Positions 42,815 through 53,800 of a stretch of 64,000 nucleotides of DNA are shown here, one piece after another. The position numbers and the translations under genes are program-made. Source of the DNA: Tunicatimonas sp964551335 (GTDB lineage: Bacteria > Bacteroidota > Bacteroidia > Cytophagales > Cyclobacteriaceae). Position 1 is the stretch's first letter. Each line of letters starts with the position of its first letter. The stretch spans positions 62,001-126,000 of the forward strand of contig CAZKCO010000012.1 in the NCBI GenBank assembly GCA_964551335.1, in the 5' to 3' direction. The notes beneath the pieces were generated by a model. The model ran no database searches, was not told where the DNA came from, and worked only from the letters and a program-made list of their open reading frames with translations.

Positions 42815-45800
42815 TTATTTTGCTACTGCCACCTTTTCTTTATTAGAGGCTCGCATTTTGATCTTATCTACGATCAGATACATCACCGGTACCACCACCA
42901 GGGTCAAGAAAGTTGCAAAGATCAACCCGAAAATTACCGTCCAAGCCATCGGGCCCCAAAAGTCGGCATTGAAACCACCATAGTAAATTTGAGGGTCAAA
43001 ATCAGATAGCAAAGTTGAAAAATTTATGTTAAGGCCAATAGCCAACGGAATCAGGCCTAATACGGTAGTAATAGCGGTGAGCAGTACGGGTCGTAAACGA
43101 GTCTGGCCGCCTTCCACAATACTAGTTACAATCTCCTTATAAGGAAGCAATTCATCATCTTTTAAACCGTACTCAGCTCGGTGGCGCTGCCGGATCAGGT
43201 TGGTGTAGTCAATCAAAACAATAGCATTGTTTACTACTACCCCAGCCAATGAAATAATTCCGATACCGGTCATAATCACCACAAAGTTCATATTGAATAC
43301 CACCAATCCGAGGAACACTCCAATCGTGCTTAGTAACACCGACATCATAATGATAAATGGAGTGGCAATGGAGTTAAACTGCGCCACGATAATGAGAAAG
43401 ATCGTCATAACCGCAATAAAGAGCGCTCGCATCAGAAATTGTCCTGATTCTTCTTGCTCCTGCTGCTCACCAGTAAACTTCACTTCGTAGCCTTCAGGAA
43501 TATCTATACTGTCAAATAGTTCTTTTAACTGATTATTGATCTCAGTAGCATTATACCCCTCCAGTACGTTTGATGATAGGGTTATCACTCGATCTAAATC
43601 CTTACGTTTCACTGAACCATAGGTAGAAGAATAGCTCAAGTCCGCTACCGCAGAAATGGGTATTTGACGAAGATTTCCAAACTTATCTCGGAAGGTAATT
43701 TTCTGATTCATCAGTGCATCCACATCGTAGCGATACTCATCCTTAAGCCTTAGCTGGATGGGGTAATCATCTTCTCCATCCTTAAACTTAGAGATTTCGC
43801 TTCCAAAGAGTGCCGTTCTAAGCTCAGTAGCAATGGTTGAAGTGGACAAACCAAATCGCCGAGCTTTGTCTCTATCTATATTAACTATCAGTTCCGGCTT
43901 TCCGGTCTCTAAATCTGACTTAAGCTCTTCAATTCCCTGAATGTTGGAGTTTTCTATTTCTGCAATGATTCGTTCGGTAAAGGAAATCAACCCGGCATAA
44001 TCCTCAGCTGATATTTCAATATTGATAGGTTTACCCACTGGTGGTCCTACCGGATTTTCTGCTACACTTACCTGAACACCAGGGTATCCACTCACTACTT
44101 CACGAACATCTTCTAATGCTTGCTTGGTTGAAAGCCCTTCCCGAAACTGATAATCGATAAAGGAAACATTAATCCTAGCTTTGTTAGGCGTTTCACCGGG
44201 ACTCACTCCTTCCTGGGGATCATTCGTGTTCTCTCCTACCTGAGAGATGACTGCTTCCACAATGTTGTCGTAGGGGTCTAACGCTTCAAAAATCCGATCT
44301 TCCAGACGTTCAGCCAGGGCATTGGTAGTTTCTATATCAGTACCCACCGGCAACTCTACGAACACATTAAAGTATTCGGGGTCACTACCTGGGAAGAATT
44401 CAACCTTTGGTTGTTTGGCAATAACTAGCATAATTGAAACAACTAGCAAACCCACTGTACCAAAGAAAACAAAATATGAGTTCTTACCACGTAAGGCAAA
44501 ACGAACGGTTTTTGTGTAAGCTCGCTCTAAACGCACCAGAAAGTAATTTTGGAACCAATTAATGGCCGGCGTTAAGACGTAAACATTGAATGGAATGAGC
44601 AAAGCTCCGATCACTAGCAAGTTAGCGATGGTAAATACCCCAGTGATATAAAATATAACCGCTAATCCTACCAATACAGCCGTAATAATCATCAGTCTTC
44701 TCTTTTTGCGGGCATTCATTTCGCTCTGTACCTTCATAAACATCGAGGTAAGAACCGGGTTGATGACCAATGCTACAAATAAGGAAGACGATAATACGAT
44801 AATCAGCGTAATAGGTAAGTAGCGCATAAACTCACCAATCAACCCCTGCCAGAATGCCAAGGGAAGGAAAGCGGCCAGGGTTGTAGCTGTAGAAGTGATA
44901 ATTGGCCAGGCAACTTCCCCTACTCCTTCTTTGGCTGCTTGAACGGCTGAATATCCTTCCTGCATAAGCCGATAAATGTTTTCTACCACCACAATACCGT
45001 TATCTACCAACATACCTAGAGCTAGAATCAGGGCAAATAGCACCATCAGATTGATGGTAATTCCGAAGAAGCTGAGCAGCATAAAAGATAAAAACATGGA
45101 AAGCGGTATGGCCACCCCGACAAAGAGCGCGTTTCTTAAATTCAAGAAGAACATCAACACTAAAATCACGAGAATAACCCCCATGATAATACTATTCTCC
45201 AGATTACTAAGCTGCATACGGGTGTATTTAGACTGATCGTTAGTGATTACGATCTCTAAATCACTAGGAAATCGTGAGGATTGTGCTTCCTCAAGTAATA
45301 CTTTTATTTTATCCGAAGCATCCAGCACATTCTCTCCTTTTCTTTTTACTACTGACAATGTTACTACCGGATCTCCATTGTTTCGTGAATAGCTGGTTGC
45401 TTCTTCGTAGGTATCTCTTACTTCGGCTACATCACGCAGGTACACAATATCGTTATCTTCATTTTTGATGATAACATCCTCTAGCTGTTCTACTTCCGTG
45501 AACTCACCTATCACCCTTAATGATCTTCGAAAATCGTTTGCTTTAATATTCCCACCCGAAATCGTAACATTTTCAGCTGCGATAGCATTTTGAATGTCAG
45601 AAAAAGTGACTTCCCGAGCATCCATTTTATACAAGTCTGCATCTATCCTAATTTCTCGCTCCAATGTCCCGCTCAAATTAGCTTCTTGCACTTCGGTCAT
45701 TGCTTCAATTTCGTCTTGTAGGTATTCACCGTAAGACTTGAGCTCGTCAATATTATAATTTCCCGAAATGTTTATGAACATAAAGGGAAGGTCCTGAATG

Positions 45801-46237
45801 TTCACTTCGAACACATTCGGATCTTGGTCTAAGTCCGTAGGTAGCTCGCTCTTTGCCTGGTCTACTGCGTCTTTTACATCTTGAAGTGCTTTTGAAATAT
45901 CAACATCCGGATTAAACTCGACAACTATGGTAGAATAGTCTTGAATTGATGTTGAATTAATCTCATCTACTCCGGTCACGCCCTTGATTTCTTTTTCTAT
46001 CGGACGGGTTATTAAGTTTTCAATGTCAACTGGTGAATTACCCGGATAAGGAGTACCAACGTAAATAGTAGGGATGACTACCTCAGGAAAATTTTCTTTA
46101 GGCATCGAGAAATACGAGGTTACTCCCAACACGACAATAATAAAGGTCAGGATAAATACACTCGTACGGTTATTGACGGAGGCGGAGCTTAATCCGAAAT
46201 TTCTTACTACCCGTTTTGAGTTTTTATTTTCTGGCAT
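42815..46237 (-). CDS. RND efflux transporter permease
   Basis: The 1140-residue inner-membrane pump has the AcrB/HAE-like RND outline: FGLSSASVNNRTSVFILTFI at the N-terminus, two large periplasmic loops (about 45-335 and 640-860) and 12 helices. Helix 4 carries the proton-relay motif ALGMLVDNGIVVVENIYR. The periplasmic PYPGNSPVDIENLITRPIE and AFLPLAFWQGLIGEFMRYLP segments are typical of the family branch in Bacteroidota that exports hydrophobic drugs, detergents or bile-like compounds. It follows the adaptor gene with a 13-bp gap, is larger than E. coli AcrB because of its extra inter-helix segment near 510-580, and belongs to the TetR-TolC-adaptor-pump operon. Confidence 0.93.
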   Translation of the reverse strand: MPENKNSKRVVRNFGLSSASVNNRTSVFILTFIIVVLGVTSYFSMPKENFPEVVIPTIYVGTPYPGNSPVDIENLITRPIEKEIKGVTGVDEINSTSIQDYSTIVVEFNPDVDISKALQDVKDAVDQAKSELPTDLDQDPNVFEVNIQDLPFMFINISGNYNIDELKSYGEYLQDEIEAMTEVQEANLSGTLEREIRIDADLYKMDAREVTFSDIQNAIAAENVTISGGNIKANDFRRSLRVIGEFTEVEQLEDVIIKNEDNDIVYLRDVAEVRDTYEEATSYSRNNGDPVVTLSVVKRKGENVLDASDKIKVLLEEAQSSRFPSDLEIVITNDQSKYTRMQLSNLENSIIMGVILVILVLMFFLNLRNALFVGVAIPLSMFLSFMLLSFFGITINLMVLFALILALGMLVDNGIVVVENIYRLMQEGYSAVQAAKEGVGEVAWPIITSTATTLAAFLPLAFWQGLIGEFMRYLPITLIIVLSSSLFVALVINPVLTSMFMKVQSEMNARKKRRLMIITAVLVGLAVIFYITGVFTIANLLVIGALLIPFNVYVLTPAINWFQNYFLVRLERAYTKTVRFALRGKNSYFVFFGTVGLLVVSIMLVIAKQPKVEFFPGSDPEYFNVFVELPVGTDIETTNALAERLEDRIFEALDPYDNIVEAVISQVGENTNDPQEGVSPGETPNKARINVSFIDYQFREGLSTKQALEDVREVVSGYPGVQVSVAENPVGPPVGKPINIEISAEDYAGLISFTERIIAEIENSNIQGIEELKSDLETGKPELIVNIDRDKARRFGLSTSTIATELRTALFGSEISKFKDGEDDYPIQLRLKDEYRYDVDALMNQKITFRDKFGNLRQIPISAVADLSYSSTYGSVKRKDLDRVITLSSNVLEGYNATEINNQLKELFDSIDIPEGYEVKFTGEQQEQEESGQFLMRALFIAVMTIFLIIVAQFNSIATPFIIMMSVLLSTIGVFLGLVVFNMNFVVIMTGIGIISLAGVVVNNAIVLIDYTNLIRQRHRAEYGLKDDELLPYKEIVTSIVEGGQTRLRPVLLTAITTVLGLIPLAIGLNINFSTLLSDFDPQIYYGGFNADFWGPMAWTVIFGLIFATFLTLVVVPVMYLIVDKIKMRASNKEKVAVAK

Positions 46238-46250
46238 GGTGCAAAATAAA

Positions 46251-47441
46251 TTATTGCAGGTTTGAAGATATAGCAGTAGAACCTGGCTCTTCGCTTACAA
46301 CATCGATCCGTACTCCTTCGGCTACTTCACGAAAGCCTTTATCTATTAGCATTTCATTTCCTTCCAACCCTTGAGAGATGACTGTTTCGTTTTTGTAGGT
46401 CATACCACGGTTAATATGTTTTTTAACCGCAATTTTTCCTTCTTGGCTACTGTCTTCAGTTATAAATACATAATCACCTTTGGTATCCTCCAAGATGAGG
46501 TTTGTGGGAATAACTAGTGCGTTAGGCTTGCTAAAGTCTTTGATCTTGATTACTGCTAATAAATTGGGGCGAAGTAATGACATATCATTAGGAAGCCTTA
46601 CTTCAACCTTGAAAGTTCGGTTGTTCTCATTGATCACTTTCCCGACCGAACTGATCGTGCTTTTCAGCGTTTTGTCGATAGATGGAAGGGAAACCACTAC
46701 GCTATCTCCCTTTTCAAATTCGCCAAGAAATGTCTCTGAAACATCAGCTTCAATATACATGTCCTGCAAGCTAACTAATCTTATCATCGGTAATCCGGGC
46801 TGGGCCATCTCACCCTCTTTCACGAAGACTTCATCGATAGTCCCTGAAAATGGAGCTCGTATTATGTAATTACTGAGTTGTGCCTGAAGGGAGGAAATTC
46901 GGCTTTTCAATGATTCTACTGCATTCTCTGCTTCCAAGTACTGTAGTTCGGTACCAATATTTTGATCCCAAAGATTCTTTTGACGATTGTACCGAGTTTC
47001 AGCTAACTCAAGAGAGGTTTGCAATTCCTGAATATTTCTTCGAATAGTTTCCGCATTTTGCGTAAGCAATATTTGATTCTTCATTACAGATTCTCCTTCG
47101 GTAGCTCTCAGTGAGCTGATCATTCCAGGTGCCTCTGCACTAATGGTAATATTTCTTCGGGAAGTTACCGAGCCTCTGACCTCCACGAAGTGCTCAAAAG
47201 TCTTGGATACTACTGGAATAGTAGTTACCAATGTAGCTTTCTGAGACAGACGAGCAAAAGAGGGGTCTTCCTCCGCTATTTCTTCTTCAAGGGTAGCAAT
47301 CTGATCTTCTAGGGTGCTAAGTTCCTGTTTATATTCCTTTAGCTGCTGTTTTTTTTGAGCTAGATCAGAGTCATTTCCACTGCAAGCCGAGAATAGTATC
47401 CCGCTAATTATAATTAGGCTTAAAGTTAGAGTCGATCTCAT
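46251..47441 (-). CDS. RND efflux periplasmic adaptor (membrane fusion protein), lipoprotein
   Basis: From the ATG at 47441 the product has 396 residues and a lipoprotein signal (LTLSLIIISGILFSAC). It has an N-terminal coiled coil (LAQKKQQLKEYKQELSTLED), a biotinyl-lipoyl-like domain (ISAEAPGMISSLRATEGESV), a second hairpin (RRNIQELQTSLELAETRYN), the beta-barrel IRAPFSGTIDEVFVKEGEMA and a membrane-proximal end. It bridges the RND pump and the outer-membrane channel. A 13-codon extension from 47480 would precede the lipobox and is not used. It starts 17 bp after the TolC-family stop. Confidence 0.9.
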   Translation of the reverse strand: MRSTLTLSLIIISGILFSACSGNDSDLAQKKQQLKEYKQELSTLEDQIATLEEEIAEEDPSFARLSQKATLVTTIPVVSKTFEHFVEVRGSVTSRRNITISAEAPGMISSLRATEGESVMKNQILLTQNAETIRRNIQELQTSLELAETRYNRQKNLWDQNIGTELQYLEAENAVESLKSRISSLQAQLSNYIIRAPFSGTIDEVFVKEGEMAQPGLPMIRLVSLQDMYIEADVSETFLGEFEKGDSVVVSLPSIDKTLKSTISSVGKVINENNRTFKVEVRLPNDMSLLRPNLLAVIKIKDFSKPNALVIPTNLILEDTKGDYVFITEDSSQEGKIAVKKHINRGMTYKNETVISQGLEGNEMLIDKGFREVAEGVRIDVVSEEPGSTAISSNLQ

Positions 47442-47457
47442 AAAATTTATATTGAAA

Positions 47458-48828
47458 TTAGTTTTGAACAAGAATTCCAAGGGCTCGCTGCAACCCTACT
47501 TTGGCAATAATAGCGCTATATAGTGCTTGAAAGTAATTTGTTTGAGCAGTTATTAATGAATTTTCAGCATCAATGACTTCAATGTTTGATCCTACACCTT
47601 CTTGATACTTGATTTTAGAAACCCGGTAAACTTCCTGAGCCAATTCATAATTTTCTAATTGGTTTTCCATCTGTTCAACACTATTATTTAGATTAACTCG
47701 GGCTTGTTCTATTTCCAAATCAATCGAGTTTTTGAGAAAAGAAGATTGAAGTTCAAGTTGTTGCATTTGCACCTTACTTTTTTGAATTGTATGGTGCTTA
47801 CGTAAGCCATCAAAAATTGGTATAGTGAAATTTAATCCAAATGAACCTAGTGAGTTCCATCGATTTAGGTTTGTAATATTAGTGAAATCATCAGTTCCAG
47901 TATTGTATCCGTAATTGGCAACCAAAGTGAGCTTGGGTAAACGCTGAGAACGTGTATTCCGCATGTCAAGCTGCACTAAATCCTGATTGATTTGTAACTG
48001 GGTGTACTCCGCACGGTCGGTGTAATCAAAACTTTGGTTTGCTTCAATTTCAGGGTCAAAATCAATCTCAGAAAGTTTATCTGCTAAGGTTATTTCCTGC
48101 TCAATGGGCATTCCCATCTGAAATTTTAACAAAAGCATGCTAAGCTTAGAATTCCGGTTAACCCGGTCTAGTTCAGTTTTGATGTTATTGTACTGTACTG
48201 AAATCCGGTCTACATCTATTTTTTCAACAAACCCGTTTTCGTACATCAACTTGGTTTCTCGCAATAGCGTGTCAACTCTTTGAAGATTACTTAAAACCAA
48301 GTTTTCTAAAAACTCGTCAATCAGAGCTGCATAATAGGCTCTGGTAACCTGTTCTGCCACATCATTTTTAGTAAGCACATATTCTTGCTCAGATAGATTG
48401 ACGTAGGTACGAGCCGCAGCCAGTCCAACAAAGTAAGATCCATCAAAAAGCATTTGTGAGGCAGAAACTCCGGCGTTTGCCTCATTTCTAATACCAAAAC
48501 GAAGAGCTAATTCTTCATCACCCGACTGCCCAAAAGCTCCACCCGCTTCGGCAGGAAGATAGACCGTAGGAACGGCAAAATTATTATTATAAGCTGCAGC
48601 TAAATCAATTTGCGGGAGACCTTGAGCCTTAGTAATTCCAACATCGGCTCGGGCAATCGCTTTCTCTAGATCAGCAATCTGAATGTTTTCACTGTTCTGA
48701 TAAGCATAGGCCAGACATTCATCCAAGGTCAGTGGTTCTGTAATATCAACTTCCTGGCTTTGTGCCATCAGGATGTTCACTATTAACAGACATAACGGAA
48801 TTGTTATTTTAATTGCTTTCTTCAACAT
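47458..48828 (-). CDS. TolC family outer-membrane efflux protein
   Basis: From the ATG at 48828 the product has 456 residues and a signal peptide (MLKKAIKITIPLCLLIVNILMAQ). It has the duplicated outer-membrane efflux protein pattern: LTLDECLAYAYQNSENIQIADLEK at the start, long coiled-coil hairpins, LGSFGLNFTIPIFDGLRKHHTI and EVIDAENSLITAQTNYFQALYSA at the end. It is the outer-membrane exit of the tripartite pump. The gene starts 20 bp inside the end of the TetR gene, so the two are translationally coupled; a start ten codons further upstream is less likely. Confidence 0.92.
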   Translation of the reverse strand: MLKKAIKITIPLCLLIVNILMAQSQEVDITEPLTLDECLAYAYQNSENIQIADLEKAIARADVGITKAQGLPQIDLAAAYNNNFAVPTVYLPAEAGGAFGQSGDEELALRFGIRNEANAGVSASQMLFDGSYFVGLAAARTYVNLSEQEYVLTKNDVAEQVTRAYYAALIDEFLENLVLSNLQRVDTLLRETKLMYENGFVEKIDVDRISVQYNNIKTELDRVNRNSKLSMLLLKFQMGMPIEQEITLADKLSEIDFDPEIEANQSFDYTDRAEYTQLQINQDLVQLDMRNTRSQRLPKLTLVANYGYNTGTDDFTNITNLNRWNSLGSFGLNFTIPIFDGLRKHHTIQKSKVQMQQLELQSSFLKNSIDLEIEQARVNLNNSVEQMENQLENYELAQEVYRVSKIKYQEGVGSNIEVIDAENSLITAQTNYFQALYSAIIAKVGLQRALGILVQN

Positions 48829-49438
48829 TAGTAACAAGTGTTTCTGAATAATTTTCAAAGAGTTGTTTTCCAGTCGGAGTTAATAGGCCATAAAAAAAGT
48901 TTTCAAAAAGTTGTAACTGTACCTCAGTCCAATCGAATTGATCTTTAGGAAAGATTTGGTCATCAAAACCAATATGAATTTGCTCAATACGAAGTTTGGC
49001 GAGGATTTTAGGATTTAGATTAGATCGAAAATACCCTTCAGCTATTCCTCGTTTAATTGATTCTTCAATATTCTGGATAAAAACAGAATCTTTGAAGTCT
49101 AGATATATTTTCCATGCTTCTTTATGATATTTTTGAATATCAAACAAAGCCGAAGGGTTAATATTTACAATGTGATGCCGAACATAATTAGTCAGCAAAT
49201 GTAACTCATGAACCGCATTTTTTGCTTCTTTACGAATACCTTCAAGCAACTCCTTCTCACGCTCCAAAATCCTCCATGTGGTTTGGCACACCACCTCATC
49301 CTTGTCATTGTAATGTTGGTATATCGTTTTTTTAGATATTCCGAGTTGTTTGGCAATATCATCCATGGTTACGCTACGAATACCATAACTCATGAATAAC
49401 TTTTCTGCTGCTTCTGCTATTTGCTCTTTATTTTCCAA
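48809..49438 (-). CDS. TetR/AcrR family regulator of the efflux operon
   Basis: The 209-residue protein has an N-terminal TetR helix-turn-helix (IAEAAEKLFMSYGIRSVTMDDIAKQLGISKKTIYQHYNDKDEVV in pieces: SVTMDDIAKQLGISKKTIYQ) and a helical ligand domain. It is the first gene of the operon for TolC-like channel, adaptor and RND pump and overlaps the channel gene. A dyad immediately upstream (49464-49491) is the likely operator, so the operon would be autoregulated and induced by a pump substrate (inference from family behaviour). Confidence 0.92.
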   Translation of the reverse strand: MENKEQIAEAAEKLFMSYGIRSVTMDDIAKQLGISKKTIYQHYNDKDEVVCQTTWRILEREKELLEGIRKEAKNAVHELHLLTNYVRHHIVNINPSALFDIQKYHKEAWKIYLDFKDSVFIQNIEESIKRGIAEGYFRSNLNPKILAKLRIEQIHIGFDDQIFPKDQFDWTEVQLQLFENFFYGLLTPTGKQLFENYSETLVTNVEESN

Positions 49439-49463
49439 CTAAATATTGGGTTAATAATACTAC

Positions 49464-49491
49464 GGAAACTTTATCGTTATCGTTAGTTTCC
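49464..49491. promoter_or_regulatory. probable TetR operator of the efflux operon
   Basis: GGAAACT (49464-49470) and AGTTTCC (49485-49491) form an inverted repeat with a 14-bp spacer, 26 bp upstream of the TetR start. The core TATCGTTATCGTTAGTT (49472-49488) matches 3490-3506 in the MFS promoter at 16 of 17 bases. Confidence 0.6.
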
Positions 49492-49630
49492 CTACGCAAA
49501 CGAATAGCAGACTGAGAGGTTCTAAAAATTGAAGATTTTCGTAAAAAAATTTTAGGTGCAAGTATTACCTATCCCTACAAAGCACCACCATTTTGGCAAT
49601 TAGATTGCAAAATCTTTCAAACCGACACAG

Positions 49631-50395
49631 CTATTTTACCTTCTTAGTACTCTTACCTTTATGGGTTATTTCAAAGAGATCGAATGAAAATAGGTAAGCG
49701 CAAGATACTTGAACACTATGTTGGGTATGCGCTAAATTATCATCAAAAAATACGAAGGGAGTGTAAGTCGATTCGGATTTGGCAAAATTTGTATGTCCCC
49801 ATCCATATCTTAAGTCAATTGTCAGCCATTGTTGGTGTAGAGGAAGCATGACCCCAGCATTAATATCAATACCTAGTTGTAGTCGATTCGGTGCAGAAAC
49901 GAAGAATACTTCATCACTTTCACCGTAGCCTTTAAATTGTATTGTATAGTTCAAAGGCTCATCAGAACCTGTAATTTCAATTAACTCTGGAACATTTGCA
50001 GTTCCATTACTTTTAAGCCAGTACCGAATATTTGGTCCCACTCCACCGTAGTACATGAATCTATCATTCCCAAAATTCACCCTAAAGATAATTGGTAGGC
50101 CTATTAATTGATGGTACTCACGAAATTTTGTCAATCCACCGTCACCAGTAATTTTTTTACCTTCCTGGGCATAATACAAATCATTCGCTAGAGTAAACAA
50201 ATTGCTTACTTGCCATATACTTGCAATTCCGGCTTGAAAGCCAGGCATCCAATGTGTCCGATATTCATCCGAATACGTTTTATCATCATATACCGGATTA
50301 GAAACTCTTCCGCCAAGCATAGGTCCAACCATCAGCTTTTGAGCTGAGACAAATGGAGAGAACCAGAATAGTGAGAGTACTAGGAAATACTTCAT
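49631..50395 (-). CDS. small outer-membrane beta-barrel protein (PorT-like)
   Basis: From the ATG at 50395 the product has 254 residues and a signal peptide (MKYFLVLSLFWFSPFVSAQ). The mature part begins KLMVGPMLGGRVSNPVYDD and alternates short strands (FQAGIASIWQVSNLFTLAND, YYAQEGKKI, LIGLPIIFRVNF, YGGVGPNIRYWL, LGIDINAGVMLPL, WLTIDLRYGWGHTNF) as in PorT/outer-membrane barrel proteins of Bacteroidota. Function unknown. A longer frame from 50509 has 38 extra residues with no leader role and is not used. It is divergent from the giant surface protein gene. Confidence 0.78.
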   Translation of the reverse strand: MKYFLVLSLFWFSPFVSAQKLMVGPMLGGRVSNPVYDDKTYSDEYRTHWMPGFQAGIASIWQVSNLFTLANDLYYAQEGKKITGDGGLTKFREYHQLIGLPIIFRVNFGNDRFMYYGGVGPNIRYWLKSNGTANVPELIEITGSDEPLNYTIQFKGYGESDEVFFVSAPNRLQLGIDINAGVMLPLHQQWLTIDLRYGWGHTNFAKSESTYTPFVFFDDNLAHTQHSVQVSCAYLFSFDLFEITHKGKSTKKVK

Positions 50396-50803
50396 ATCAT
50401 TTGACGCTTCTTCCAACAAATATAAAAATTTAGAGAATTGAGTTGAGAATTTCCCAAAAATGAAAATTAGATAATTACAAATAATAAGGTAATAAAAAGG
50501 CAAAAACACGTGAATAATTCAATAATACTTATAAGACGTATAATGACACCCTATTGTACTTTATCCTTTTCCAACTAGAGTGAACTCTTCATTTTAGCCC
50601 CAATAGCTAGTTTTTGACATCCACGGTGCGCGATTGATATTGAAACAGTCTTAGGTAATAAGAATTTGCCATATTTCATACATTGTGATTTTATCATTTC
50701 AATTAGTATTTATTCAAGACAACATATTGACGTACTTTACAACAGTTATCAAAATGAGAGGACTATCAACCCAGAGATATTCCGAACTCAACCCATTGAT
50801 CCT
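50396..50803. other. AT-rich gap before the giant surface protein
   Basis: This 408-bp region separates two divergent genes. It contains TTGACA followed by a TATTGA-like hexamer near 50608-50645, but neither is a Bacteroidota consensus. The plus-strand frame is open from 50666, without a leader-like sequence, so the ATG at 50804 is taken as the start. No other feature was recognised. Confidence 0.35.
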
Positions 50804-53800
50804 ATGAAGTGCATCAAATATTTATTTTCCATTGGTATACTTTTTCTAATTGTTAGCAGTAACGATCTTTTGGCTCAAGACTGCTTTGACCCAAGTGATC
50901 CTGTTTACAATAGTCAAGCTTGCGTTAAATTACGTGAATGCTATGATACCAGTAACCCGGCCTATGGAACTCCGGATTGTGTCCTGCGTACTACTGAAAA
51001 TGTATTAGGCACCACTCCTATTAATTGCAATGATGGGATTGATAATGACAGGGACGGTAATGCTGACTGTGCGGACTCTAAGTGCCCAGACTGCAGTTCG
51101 GTACCTGAGATTTGTAATGATGGTATTGATAATGACGGAGACGGCTTGATTGACTGTCAGGATCGAGATGAGATAAGCGGTTGCAAAGCTTCCATACACT
51201 GTGAGAACGATTGTGGCAACGGAGTTGATGACGATGGTGATGGATTTTATGATTATTACGACGGTGATTGTTTAGCTGACCCCGATAACCCTAACAACTA
51301 CATTGTTTTACAACCCGACTGTGAAGCCGTTCCTACTGGAAACGTATTTAGTATTCAAGCCGCAGACTCTTCAGATAATCAAACTAGTGCAGCCATGGGC
51401 ATGCCAATGGTAGCCGATGTAGATAATGATGATACCCCGGAAGTGATTACCACTAACGGACAAACTGGGATGATCTACGTACTGGATGGTTCCGATCTAT
51501 CTACTATTGAGCATCAGACTGATTTTGGACCAGCTACTCGGGGCTATCCGGTAGTAGCTGATGTAGATGATGATGGGTTTGGCGAAATATTCATTGTGGG
51601 TAACGATAATTCTATCAAAGCTTATCATCACGATTTAACTCCTTACTGGAATCAACCCGCTTCATCATTTAATGATGGTCGGATCGTCAACGTTGCCGAC
51701 TTTAATCTAGATGGTGTACCCGAACTATACCAGGTTAACGAAATCAGGGATGCTACCACTGGTAATATCCTCATCGCTGGAAGTCATGGTAGTGCTACCT
51801 ATCCATCAGCAAACAGCTGGCGAAATGACCTTAATGCAGCCCCCGTGGCAATTGACATGTTTCCTGATGCTTACTGCACTGACTGTCAAGGGTTAGAATT
51901 AGTGGTAGGGCATATTATCTACTCCGTAGATGTTGACAATGATGGCGACGGTATGCATTTAACTGAAATCGCCAACATGAACAATGCTACCACCCTACCC
52001 GCCGATTACCGGGCCGGGGGGTATCATCCTAAACACTCCGGATTTGGCAATCAGACCTGGAGTACCACCAGTATCGTAGATTATAACGGTGATGGTCACC
52101 TGGATGTACTTATGGGGGGAACGACCGGTAATGAAAATGGCCCCACATCCGTATTTTTCTGGGATATACAAAATAGTGAAGTTAAGATGTTTGTTGTGAC
52201 CCGGCCCGGTAACACTATTGCCGCCAACCGAGGGAATTTCCGTGATTTGAACGGTGGGAGCTGTGACAATACGAATGAATTATGTACTTGGCGCCGTGGA
52301 CTAGGAACGCTCAACATTGCCAATATCGATGCTGATCCTGAGTTAGAAGTAACTTTTATGTCGGGTTCCAGTTTGTATGCATTGGATCAGAACCTAAATG
52401 TAGAGTGGGAAAATCATGATCAGTTTTGGGAGTCCTCCTCTGGTTTTACCGGAACTACTGTCTTTGATTTTGACGGTGACGGGGCGTCGGAAGTAATCTA
52501 CCGCGACGAGATTAATCTTTACATTGTAAATGGATTTAACGGTGAGATCGCTAGTGGTTTTCTAGATGGCTCATTCTGTAGCTCACAAACCCAGGGTGAA
52601 TACCCCATTGTGGCCGACGTAGACGGCGATGGAGAAACAGAAATTATTGTTTCATGTGGAAGATTACGTAATGGATATGGAGAAACACCTCAAACTAATA
52701 ATGATCGAGAAAACGGCCATATTAAAGTCTACAAGGCGGCTGAGGGTAACTATTGGGTACCCGCCCGACAGGTATGGAACCAGTTTTCGTACTTTAACGT
52801 GAATATTAATGATAATTTGAGTGTACCCGCTGTCCCTCAGTCACATCATTTAAGTTTCTCTCAGCTTTGTAACGATCCCAGTGCTGCTAACAGCTTTTCG
52901 CTGAATAAGTTTCTTAACCAATCGCCCCGCATTAGTTATTGTGGAAATTTGGTTTTTCCCGCTGCAAAACTTGACTTTGTTGGGGATAGTACCCGCATTA
53001 CTCCCCCGGATTGTCCTGATCAGGAGTTTCAGATACGCCTCTTTTTTGAGAATAATGGCGATGAAGAAGTAAAAAGTCCCATTCCTATTTCATTCTACAG
53101 TGAAAACCCTCGCCTGCCTTATTCAGATACAGAGGAAGATCCTCACTTTGCTATAGAATACATTACAATAGCTGGCGGATTAAAGCCTGGTGATTTTGTT
53201 GATACAACCCTAACGGTTTCTGGACCTCGCGGTGCTTATACTGTTTACGCATCTTTAAATGATGTGGGACCTTACGATAATCTTGGTAATAAAATTGCCA
53301 ATTCGGCATTTTATCCTCTCACCAATCTCAATGGTCCAATCCGGGAATGCGATGATACTCCTACTATTGTTTCTATTGATGTTAACCCTAACCCTTTTCA
53401 GATAGTTGCAATTAAACTTCTTGACAACCGTAACTGTCCAGGCGATGTATCTAACCTAAACACGGGTGAAGTACAGGTATTAGCTGCCGATAGTACGACC
53501 CTACAAGAATCTGAATACGATATTGTTTGGACTAATATTGCTACCGGAGAAGTTGTAGGAAACACCGCCATGGTTACCGAACTCGATTCAGGAACTTACC
53601 AAGTAGAAATAAACTATAATAATGGCGTCTATACCTGCATGGGCCATCCTGATACAGTCCGAGTTGAGCGATTTGAAGACTGGCCAGATGGTGAAGTTGT
53701 ATCGCTAGAAATAATTCAAGCAGTTTCAAGCTGCGCACCTGGTATTGCGGATGGACAAGCTCGGGTTCTAATAAATGGTACTAGCCCAAATGATACGGAT

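Noticed and set aside
50666..50803. Upstream in-frame extension of the giant surface protein from 50666
   Set aside because: The ATG at 50804 gives a clear signal peptide, which the longer start would bury by 46 residues.
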